DNA of 64,000 bases from Vitis vinifera (taxonomy: Eukaryota > Streptophyta > Magnoliopsida > Vitales > Vitaceae): NCBI RefSeq assembly GCF_030704535.1, contig NC_081808.1, forward strand, positions 21,765,501-21,829,500, in the 5' to 3' direction. The notes under the pieces are model-generated. The model was not told the origin of the DNA. It ran no database searches and worked only from the letters and a program-made list of their open reading frames with translations. The translations under genes and the position numbers were made by a program. Shown here piece by piece: positions 54,311 to 64,000 of this stretch (position 1 is its first letter; every line of letters begins with the position of its first letter).

Positions 54311-56930
54311 TTAGAAAGGGACTGTGAATGGTAATGCATATATATCCACCTCAGGCAAGTAGCAGACTCGTGACCATTGAGCTGAGTTTCCATAACTCCC
54401 ACCATCATGGTTAGTTTCACATCTTTCAGGTGCCAGGTTGTGATTCTGCTTTGTCTCAAGCAGCCAGTCCTGATTATCAGAAGCAGGGAACTGACTCTGC
54501 ATTAGAGGTGGAACCGAATAGTCAAGTAAATCCTTAATCCTTAGCTCTAACAGAGAAGAGTCACTGCCAGATGAGATTGATGCAGGCGCTATCTCAGGCT
54601 TCTGACCAAAAATTTCATGTGCCGCAGAAGAGGGGCAGGGATTTTTTCTACCTAGTTTGTGGTCGAGGCCTTGGCCAGTAATCCCGGAAGCAAAACAGAG
54701 ATGTTCTCCCTCTCTTCTGCCAGGTTTAGGAGCAAGATCGCACATCTCTTGCACAAAGACATCAGTCCTTCCCAGGGCAGAGCAAGGCTGTCCTTTGCTG
54801 GGTAGCACTTCTAGATCTTTGTGCCTTTGGAGAGGCAGACGGATCCGAAAAATGTTTCCTTCACAGTTTATAATAACAATTTGAGGAAAGAATCAATGCT
54901 AATTTGAAGCTAACAACAAACCCAACAAATACACAGCCCCTCCAGTTAAGGAAGAAACAGAAACCCACTCACCAGAGTTATGCTTGCCATTGGGAGGTGA
55001 GCTGTATTTTTGCCTCTTGTTGCTATTCAGGCTCCCATCAGAGGAGTAGCAAATATTCTCAGAACCAATTGGATGTCCATGTTCCTCAGTAAGGGTACTT
55101 TTCTCAAAATGATCCGTCTCATTTTTCCTACTGTTTTGATGGTTTCCTCCTTTCTGATTTTCTTGGCTCATATCATCCTTGAGCCTCTTCTTATGACCTT
55201 TCTTTTGATGTTCAATCTCTCCATTCCTCCTGGTTTTTTCCTTTTCCTTCTTTTCCCGCTTCTTCTCTTTTCTCCTTTCTTTCTTGACCTTTTTCTCTTC
55301 TCTCCTTTCTGTTTGGGCCTTCTTCTCTTCTCTCTGGAGCTTCACATCACCAAAGTAATCATTAATTATAGAACAGACTTAGACAGACAAGATTCACACA
55401 AACAAAGCAATATGCAGCATGCAATGCTGCATATTGTGTTTACAAAGGCATTGGCTCAAGCATGATAAAGAAATTGGTGGAATACCATACTAACATATCT
55501 AACAACCCAATAAGAGCTTAATTTCAATCATAACACAGACTAAATAAAATATTGTGAGCTCCAGCACAAGCCTAACATGACACTCCTAAGAAAATACAAA
55601 TCGTAGCATCATAGTTGGGAATTGGTGATGCAACCAACTCGCCAGTCTTCTTCAAGAGAAGCATTTGTACAAAGATATATTGCACATCATAATTCCCCCG
55701 ACATAGAATTCCTACAGTAAAATTAAAAGGGAGCAGCATACACACTAAATCTCTGCAAAGGAACCCAGAGACAGAGAAACCCAGAGACTAATTTGCCCTG
55801 CAGACAAATTAACCAGGTAGCTTACTTGACCATCTTAATGGCACACATCGTTATAGAACTAAGGATTGTGTAAATTTTTTGTCACAACATTTCAAACAAA
55901 ATGAGAATGAGAGCACTTTTTCCCTATAGATCACACCTCCAAAATATCAAATTATACTGCTTTTAGGTAGCAACTCTTATCTGATAGATACTACTTCCAC
56001 TCACTCCAGGCCCGGGTTAGTTGTGGTAATCAAATCATGACTTGCTATAGTACAAATTGCTTATACATTATAAGTAATTAATTGCTTATCCATTATAAGT
56101 AATGAAAATCTGCGGTTCATGGAGAACATCAACAACTAACAACAACAAACCCAAACCACCCACAACCCAGGAAAGGATAAGTTGGAGTTTAAACCCAAAC
56201 ACAACAACCCAAAAAAGGAAGAAGAAGAAGAACAGAACACTTTCCACACCCCTGATGCTGAAACCAGAATAAGACCACAACCCAGGAAAGGATAAGCTGG
56301 AGTTTAAACCCAAACAAAACAACCCAAAAAAGGAGAAAAGACGAACAGAAACACTTTTCACATGCCTGATGCTGAAAACAGAATAAGACACCGGAACCCC
56401 AAACAATAAACCTTCATTTTTCAGTAGCTTACCTAAAAACCCATCTATGAAGATTCTAGTTTTCTTCCATATTATGATTAAAATTTCCCAATTTCTATAA
56501 CCTGTTTCACATACTCCACTAACAACACATACCAAAAAAGGGTTCCAAAACCTAATAACCCTCTCAATAAGGGACGCCAACCTCCTCGCCAAGAAAACAA
56601 ACCCTATTAAAAGGAAGACCGTAGTCTTCCCGTTTTTTTTCATTTTTGGTTGTTCTTTTTTTTTTCCTTAAAGAGTAATTAAATCCTTCACTCCAACAAA
56701 GAATTTTTTTTAATATATAATGATGAAAATTAGATGATTGAATTATAAGAACAGAGGCAAGATACAACTATCACAATCACGATCATGAACCGGAAAAAGC
56801 AGTTGAGCATAAACGCAGAAGCTCTAGACAGCATGAATGCTCAACAAACCTTAATCGATTCAATCACAGCCACATCGCGAGTACAGTTCCCATTGAAATC
56901 CGGTGGAGGGTACGGAAAACACCGAGACAT
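54311..56930 (-). CDS. Lys/Glu-rich plant protein of unknown function (MSRCFPYPPP family, often labelled myb-like protein X)
   Basis: Three exons in transcript order: 56850-56930, 54973-55339, 54311-54858; 996 nt, 331 residues. The N-terminus MSRCFPYPPPDFNGN is a signature I recall from plant proteins labelled myb-like protein X or uncharacterised. Exon 2 begins LQREEKKAQTERREEKK and encodes a strongly charged Lys/Glu/Arg helix-forming stretch, nuclear-localisation-like, then a Ser/Asn-rich part. Exon 3 starts GNIFRIRLPLQRHKD and ends with ELRIKDLLDYSVPPLMQ, WLLETKQNHN and the C-terminal CYLPEVDIYALPFTVPF, which look like conserved blocks. I see no Myb repeat, no catalytic motif and no membrane segment. 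Nuclear location is inferred from charge only. Exon 3 acceptor at 54858 was chosen because it keeps the IFRIRLPLQ block in frame; acceptors further in would also be in frame but drop it. Confidence 0.75.
56160..56389. repeat. Two-copy ~115-bp tandem duplication in intron 1 of the Lys/Glu-rich gene
   Basis: CACAACCCAGGAAAGGATAA starts at 56161 and again at 56276. The two units share GGAGTTTAAACCCAAACA, CAACCCAAAAAAGG and CCTGATGCTGAAA. Confidence 0.85.
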
Positions 56931-59700
56931 TGGAAAAACCGGTGACCAACAAACTTCTCAGGAAGAATTGCTCGGTCCCTAGGCCAAATCAATATCTAGG
57001 GTTTCATCAAGAAATTTACACCCGACTCGGTCTAGGGTTTCTTAGGGTAGGCGCGGGTAGGCGCGGAAAGGAGAGTGGTACTGGGAGCCGGGTAAGAGAA
57101 TTAGAAATAAGCTGTGAAGGGGTATATATAGGAAGGGTTTGTGTGAAAATCTAAACGGCGTCGTTTCATTGAGTAGGTGACCGCTGTAAACCATGTGATT
57201 TATTTACGATCATACCCTTAGCACCGAATTTTAGAAAATTAAATCCAATTAAAAATATGAATCGGGCTTCCCACCTAATACCGTATCATAAAAAACAATG
57301 TATTACTTTTATTTTATAAAAATTTATAAAATTAACTTATAATAAGATAATGAGTATATTTTTACGATGATTTTAAAAAGTATTTTTAATCTTTCTAAAA
57401 CTTAAAAATTTTATTTTTAAGATATTAAAAAAATTAAAAACACTTCTTAAAATTACTACGAAACCATTCAAAATCAAATTAAAGTTAAGTCTTATTAAAA
57501 AATAAAAATTAAATCCACAATTATATATGAGTTAAAAATAAATATTTTTTTAATTATGAAAGAATTTTTTTATCGTAACAAAATTTTCTATAAAATAAAA
57601 ATAATTTTAATATTCATTTTTAATACAAGTCAATTAAGACTTTAATTAATTTTTAAAAAAAAATTATTTGATCATGATTTATTTTTATTTTTTTAGAAAC
57701 TTTTTTAAAGTTAAAGAATAAAAAAAACAAAGTTTTTAAAACTAAGGATATTTGGGAAGTTATTATTATAAAAGGATTTTAAAAATAAAAAACAAAAAGA
57801 TTTATACAGACAAATTGTTTTTAAAAAAAAAATTATTTTGATTTTGTAAAAATATTTTAAATTCAAATTATATAATATTAATTAATAAAATTTAATTGAA
57901 GTCAAAATGAAAATAATTTTGTAATTACAAATAAATTAAAAAATATATAGTTTTTACTTTTTAGTAAAGCATAAATAGTAATATTATAATAACATCATAA
58001 ATTATATTTTTAGTAGAAAATATGATATTTAATTATATGTTAGAAAAAATAAATTTTATTATAATAACAAATTTCTGGTATTAATGAGTTTATTATTTAA
58101 GTTTTAATTTTTTTTTTTAAATTAATAAACTTGTTAACAAATCAAATAAATTAAGTTTTGTTTATTTTAGAGTTAATTTGCCTAGCCAAAAATAATAATA
58201 ATAATTTTATATAAAAGAGAAATAATAGAGTGTGTGTTTTTTTAATTGTTTTTAAAAACCAATGAAAACAACTTTTATTTATTCTCTAAATGTTATTCTC
58301 TATTTCACTTTGTTTTTAAAAATTGAAAACAGAAAACAACAACCAAACAACGTTATGAATTTTTAAAAACTGTTTTATGTCTTTAAGAACAAAAAACTGT
58401 TTTTAAAAACTCTACCAAACAAGCTCTAAGTTCGGTAACTAAAAATTGTTTTTTATTTTTTATTTTTTATTTTTAATAATAGAAAATATGATGTTTTTAG
58501 AAAATATCTTAATTAAACACTAAACATAAAAAAAAATTAAAATATATTTAAAAATATTAAAAATAAATTACAAATTTTTTTACGTTTTCAAACAGACTTT
58601 TATTATATAAAACATCTTAAAGCAAACTTTCAAAAACTATTTTTTAAAATAGATACCACGAGTTATTATAATCACAATCATTGTGGTCCTCACCAATCAT
58701 TTTGATTGCTATTTTTCACCATCATTTAAGAGAAATAATTGAACAAATGGTCACATAAGTGTAGGTGCATTAAGAAAAGGGCGATGTCACAAGTTGCAAT
58801 GTTGTTCGATTCTGATTGAGGAGTGAGAGTCCTTTATACTTAGTCGAGGTACTTCTGCAAAACAAAGGATGTTTGAGGGGCTATGCGACCCCTCTCTGAT
58901 GATTAAGTTGGGCAGCTAGCCATTGTGAAGGAAGAAGATGAGGATCAAAATACTTACCTCAGTCTCTACTTTGGTTGTCCATTGTTCTGCTTGCATTGTG
59001 TCATTGTCACAACTAGCATTGTGATCCTCAGATAATATTCTTGTGGGTTGTCTTTTCTACACTTATTGGAGTCCACAGCTGCAATTTAGCACTAGAGCAA
59101 GTGGTCAAAAACCAGTTGCCGGAAGTACTATATGAACAAGGACAGTAAATGGTCAAGGACCAGAAAATTTAGGTGTTGCAAAGTTGATTAGTCTAATACC
59201 CACAGATTCTTGCATGACCCGTGGGTTCACAAAATTAAGGCCCTGTTTGGTTACCTTACTTTTTTTAGAAACAGTTTTCCTTTCTTTAGGAAAAAAAAAA
59301 ACAACTGAAAAAAACGTGGGGTAACTAAAAAACAAAAAACAAATTTATATTCTTAAAAATAGGAAATATGGTATTTTCGAATAACATATTTTAGTTATTT
59401 TTAATTATTTTTACTTATTTTTTTAGAATTATTTTAATCAATAATTATATAAATAAAAAAAGATTAAAAATCAAATTTTGTATATAAAAGTTGTTTTTAA
59501 AAATATAAAAACAACTTAAAAGCATATCGAGTTTCTAAACAAACTTTTATTTTATAAAACATTAATGAGTTTTCTTTTACTAAAAAGGAAATATTCATAA
59601 ATATCTAAACACTCTGCAAACAAAAAAAAAAGAAAGGCAAAATAGAGAGGTAGCATAGATCGAGAGAGGGAATTTAGAGAAGAAATAGAGATGTGATGCC
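56931..59700. other. AT-rich gene-free spacer
   Basis: The first ~250 bases are the promoter and 5' UTR of the Lys/Glu-rich gene. The rest is A/T-dominated with many short fold-backs. 58730-59200 is less AT-rich and contains GACCCCTCTCTGATGATTAA, a phrase like those in plant LTR retrotransposon ends. GGCCCTGTTTGGTTACC at 59240 resembles the ends of common plant MITEs, but no matching inverted end was found. Confidence 0.4.
57364..57460. repeat. AT-rich fold-back element
   Basis: Arms near ACGATGATTTTAAAAAGTAT (left) and the inverse of CGTAGTAATTTTAAGAAGTG (right). Similar in arm sequence to 3822-3935. Confidence 0.4.
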
Positions 59701-59759
59701 ATAGAAAGGATTTGGAGAACATGATATTAAATGGTTCAATTGTGACAAAAAGATTTATT

Positions 59760-60940
59760 ATATGATAAATTGTTGATTAAAAATGAAGCTAATTAACTTA
59801 AACTTAACATGGTGACATTGCAAGTCACCAAGAAAATGTCAAAAATGAATGAGATTTCCAAGTATCATTTGAGACATTAAAGTCCTCTTAAAAAAGATGT
59901 TCAAAAGAAGCAATTGTGAATGTCACTTTAATAGAGCCTTGAGAATCGACACTTATGGGAATCTCAATAGTTAGAGCAATCAACTACAATAATAACCCAG
60001 TAATTAATTCAACTTGTTCTAATCAAATGATAAGTGATATGAAAAACTTATTTGGTATATAAAAATATAAAGGAGATAGAGTAATAGTCACTGCTTACAA
60101 CTTGATGTTTTTTCCTATTATTCGTGTTTACAAGAGAATGATTATTCCCTATCTTAATGATCTCTACCAAGTATAATTCTAGAATGTTTTTATATCCAAA
60201 AAACGAAGAAGAATTTAATGTCGATATTGCAACTAATAATTTCGAGTAATTATATGGTGTTTTAGTCTTAAAATTTTCAAAATATATTGAAGTCTTGAAC
60301 ACTTGGCACACTAATCACAGAAGAGGAAAGAAAAAAAAAACACTAAAGTCAATCTATATAATGTCAATAAAATCAACATTATCAATAAAGCATGAAAGAA
60401 CAACACTATAGATTTGTGGCATGCATGGCTAATGCATGTTAGTTATCACAAGCTAAATATAATAATTAATAGTTTTACGCTAAGTTGTCTTCCCAACTCG
60501 ATATCCATGAAAATACCATTTGCATCGGGTGTCAATTTAGTATGACACATCAACTTTCTATATGAAGATTTAAAGTTTAGAGTTAAAGAACCTTTCGACC
60601 TTATCCATTCATGTGTCTGGTATAATAAAATAGACATCAATCAATGAGATGGTTATATGGTGACCTTTACAAATGTTCTCTCAAGGTTTGCATGGGTGTA
60701 TTTTTTTAAATAGAAGTAAGAAGTTTTGAACAAATTCAAAGGACTCAAGGGTAAAGTTGAAAGTAAAATTAAAAGAAAAATTAGATATTTACATATAGAT
60801 GATGACATCAAATATACATAAACTAAATTCTTAAAATATCTAAGAAAATGTAAATATCTGTTAGTTAAGTTATCCAAGCACTTCATAGTAAAACAACTTA
60901 ACAAAAAGGAAAAATTAATAACTTACAAACATATATCAAA
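59760..60940 (+). mobile_element. Highly decayed Ty1/copia remnant (gag-pre-integrase and integrase parts)
   Basis: Scattered matches in the right order on the + strand: KYKGDRVIVTAYN near 60069, LWHAWLMHVSYHKLN near 60416 (GAG-pre-integrase), a CIGCQFS-like zinc-binding piece near 60523, then KEPFDLIHS near 60590 and SRFAWVYFFK with KVESKIKRKIR near 60680-60790 (integrase core). Numerous stops and frameshifts. No LTRs could be paired. It is a different lineage from the 24345-30667 element, judging by the pre-integrase sequence. Confidence 0.65.
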
Positions 60941-62119
60941 AATACATTATAACAAGAATGTATAGTAGATTTTAGGTAAAATATATTAGAATTGTAGCTT
61001 ATGTCTAACAACATGTTACTGCAAGAAAAGCAAAGTTTTACTTCATCATTTCATAAGTTATAGAATTAAACCCATAATGAGTCATTTTCGAGCTTTTGAA
61101 TGTGTTGTTCATTACATACTCTTACTTGATCATTTGTGGATCAAGTTTGACAAAAGACATTTTATTACATTTTTATCAATTGTGACCATGAGAGAAAAGG
61201 ATAGAGCTATTGTGACCCCATAATTGTTCATTTCTATGCATCAATGTTATAAATTTAGAATTGATGAAGTCATATCTTAATAAATAACCTAACATGTAGT
61301 ATAATAGCTAAAGATTTGGAAAACAGCATGTGGGATAAGATTAGAGAACAAACCAAAGATGAATCATAAGTTAGCTCATAAAAAATGACAGATCAAACTG
61401 CAAGCCAATGATAATCGGAATTTTGAAAAAGAAAACATACAAAATTCTTAGAAAATATTTTTTAGAACATGATAATTGAAAAAATATTTTTAAATTTATG
61501 GTAGTTTATAATAAATCAAATAAAAAGTTATTGTTTGAAGAGACAACTAAAGTTATCTTTTAAATAAACAATTTTTTATTTTACAAAATTTATATTTTGA
61601 AATTCTGTTTTTTTTTAAAACAACATCAACATAATGTAACTATACTATAATTGTGTTTTCAATTGACACTTTATAAAATATAATAGATTTGGAAATATTT
61701 TTAAATACTATAAATCCCAAGCCTAGTGTACACTATTGAACCATAAAAGAAGTGTAACCAAGTCAATAAGAAAAACCAGAATTCCTCATGTAGACCTAAC
61801 AATAGAAACCTAATTCAAGGTATGTAAATATTGCCTTACTTGTAGTAGGCATTGTAATAGAACAAACGGTAGCGTAGAACTTACAAGATTTTGGAAGCTC
61901 AAAATAATTACAATTAAGTTAGAAAGGTCGACATTGAGGGAGAAATTGAAAAAATCTACATTGACTTAAAGATTTCTCCTCCACCACCATTAGTATCATG
62001 GATGGGAACTCTACTACAACCTACATGATACCATTGTCAAAAAGGTCTATGTTGGCACTACCCTTGCTAGAAATCAATAATTCTCCCTCTCTTATTTAGC
62101 ACCACCATTCAGTGGCAAT
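60941..62119. other. AT-rich spacer, possible continuation of copia remnant
   Basis: No domain can be recognised downstream of the integrase pieces. I see no gene, RNA gene or clear repeat boundary. Confidence 0.4.
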
Positions 62120-62560
62120 TAGGAATGGCAATGGGACGGGTCGGCCCCATCCCAACCCGATCTTATTTATTCAAAACAATTCTCATTTCCGTCTCATTTA
62201 AAAAATTAAACGAGACGGGACGGGTATGATAAATTCCCATATCCGCTCTACCCCCGCCCCGTTTAACTTTTTTTTTAATTTTAATTTTTTTTAAATTACT
62301 TTTAAATTTTTTAATTACATTAAAATAAATATATTTTATAAATAATTAAATTATTATATTTTTATAACTTATTTTATTATTATCTATATATTAAAAATAA
62401 TAAAATACAAATTAAATTAAATTAATTTTAAATTTTGAATTAAATTAAAATTTAAAATTAATTTTATATATAATCGGGGCGGTGCAGGGCGGGACAATAC
62501 CTGAACCCACTCCTAACCCGTCCTGGGTTTTTAAAAAAAATCTCAAACCCGTCTCAAAAT
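62120..62560. repeat. Dispersed-element candidate with GC-rich ends
   Basis: The ends are rich in GGGACGGG/CCCGTCC words (AATGGCAATGGGACGGGTCG at 62134, CTAACCCGTCCTGGG at 62513) around a ~200-bp pure A/T middle. Such GC-rich ended sequences recur in many plant genomes as non-autonomous repeats; the class is not determined. Confidence 0.4.
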
Positions 62561-62576
62561 TATTTATTAAAATTGG

Positions 62577-64000
62577 TGTTAGTAGTATCTAAAGGCCCCT
62601 ATGGAGCGTGGAAGTGAAGTAATTTGGAAGACTTTCGAGTTTGTTTGAATCTTGGGAATTTGAGCAAAAGTGGAAATTGTAAGAAAGTGTCTTAAATTGT
62701 ATTTTGTGTCCATTTGGAAAGTTGTTAATAATTTCCTAATATAAGATATTATTGAAAGTGGGTTTCCTATTATTATAGAAAATATCCTATTATGAGATCT
62801 TCTTTTTAGGAAAAGGTATCTTTGACAATTATACACTTTGCTTCCTATATAGAATCTTCATTTGTAATTAGGAAAAAATATAGGTAGAGATTTTGACCAA
62901 AATAGTAAGTTTTTTTTTTTGGGGGTATAAATTGGGGATTTGGGATTTGAAAGCTTGAAGAATTGTAATTTCCTTTGAAAGTTCTTCTTCGTCTTCGCCC
63001 ATGGATATAGACTTAAAGTCGAACCACATAAATTGTTGTGTGTTTTAATTTTTGTTTTTCTTATTCTTTTCTCCTTATTATTATTCTTTGTTGTAATTTG
63101 TCACAACAATATCAATGAAATACATCTAGTCTCATAAGTTTGAAATTTCATTAAATATCTTCTTTATCATTTTCATTTTTTATTTTCACTCACCCCTAAA
63201 CTACAAGCTATTGCACAACAGTTTTGCAGTTATTGTTGCTTATTGCTTATTGTTTGCAGGCTCAAAAATCTCTCTTTCGTTTTTCTTCCCTGTCTCCATT
63301 CTGATTTATTTGCTTCTTCCTTCACACAAATGCTTGGTTCACCCCTCGTTGTGTTGCATTTTACAATTTCTCGCTTCCATCTATGTTTTTTGGATAGTCG
63401 AGATCCAACATTAATTTCCAATTGAAATGTCAGCTCTAGGTTTTGAGCTACTCATATGCTTAGTTCAGGTTTTACTACTAGAAGCCCTAACATTTGTTTG
63501 GTTGTGTACTCCCTGTCCTCTCCTCTTACTCAAAATAAGGGAAGTTATATGATGAAATTCCAAACTATGTGTTTAACTAAAACATTAGGAAATGTAAATG
63601 AATTTAACCCAAATTATAATTAGAAATCAATAATATAATCGCCACCTTAGTTGCCTTATAATGATATAAATGTAGAATCTAAACATGTCTATGTTATAAT
63701 TAGACATGTCCCTAATCTTGAATCATAATCATACACTAAAAAACATAAGTCCAAAAATAAGTGATTAATTTGGTGAAAATAAATAAATAAATGTTGAATC
63801 CAACATTTGATTTTGCTTATATTTGTTTTTAAAATATTCTTAATTTTGAAAATAAAATATAAAAACTAAAATCAATTATTTCAAAACTCAGCCTTATCCA
63901 AAAGCACTACAAATTAAGCAAATGGCACAGCCTTTGACAGTGACACAGACCAGACAACAAAATCAAAAAAAAAACAGGTGAGTATGGCGGGGACCTATGT
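62577..64000. other. AT-rich sequence, partly LTR-like, no gene
   Basis: 62577-63130 has a TATAAATTGGGG box at about 62926 followed by a T-rich, CTTCGTC-containing leader and a poly(A)-signal-like end, which is the layout of a copia LTR, but no partner copy or target duplication is present. 63190-64000 shows nothing I can annotate. Confidence 0.35.

Noticed and set aside
55010-55465. Plus-strand Leu/Phe-rich 151-codon open stretch resembling a membrane protein
   Set aside because: It is the antisense of the Lys/Glu-rich exon 2 (54973-55339); poly-Lys/Glu codons read backwards as Phe/Leu.

Overview
The window is nuclear DNA from a flowering plant, most likely a woody eudicot such as grapevine (Vitis). 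That is an inference from intron-rich genes, plant-only gene families (plastid 3-dehydroquinate synthase, ROP GTPase, SABATH methyltransferase) and AT-rich spacers full of retrotransposon and MITE debris. No species-specific marker was checked. Exon limits were placed by eye from GT/AG sites and reading frame; the four complete large genes each sum to a whole number of codons.

Layout: (1) 1-1498, + strand, 3' part of a SABATH carboxyl methyltransferase gene. (2) 1499-4520, AT-rich spacer with small fold-back elements. (3) 4521-9023, +, plastid 3-dehydroquinate synthase (shikimate pathway), 8 exons. (4) 10347-20432, +, HECT E3 ubiquitin ligase UPL3, 17 exons. (5) 21120-31215, -, a dead GH35 beta-galactosidase gene, split inside one exon by a degenerate Ty1/copia retrotransposon (24345-30667, target duplication GAATG). 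(6) 32188-36171, +, type-I ROP/RAC small GTPase, 7 exons. (7) 36172-39934, spacer with a 121-bp tandem repeat. (8) 39935-52798, -, retromer subunit VPS35, 22 exons. (9) 54311-56930, -, a lysine/glutamate-rich plant protein of unknown function, 3 exons. (10) 56931-64000, AT-rich and gene-free, with a second, very decayed copia remnant and other repeat debris.

The genes are independent housekeeping or signalling loci and I see no functional cluster. The ROP gene and VPS35 are convergent (tail to tail). The dead beta-galactosidase gene and the ROP gene are head to head, about 1 kb apart.

I found no previously undescribed system. The most informative signals are insertion events readable to the base: the copia copy inside a coding exon; two SINEs of one family in opposite orientation in a VPS35 intron, each with target duplications; a truncated LINE with a 15-bp duplication; a hAT-type MITE with 8-bp duplications; and two tiny retrotransposon-tail insertions (17 and 21 bp) flanked by 16-18 bp duplications.
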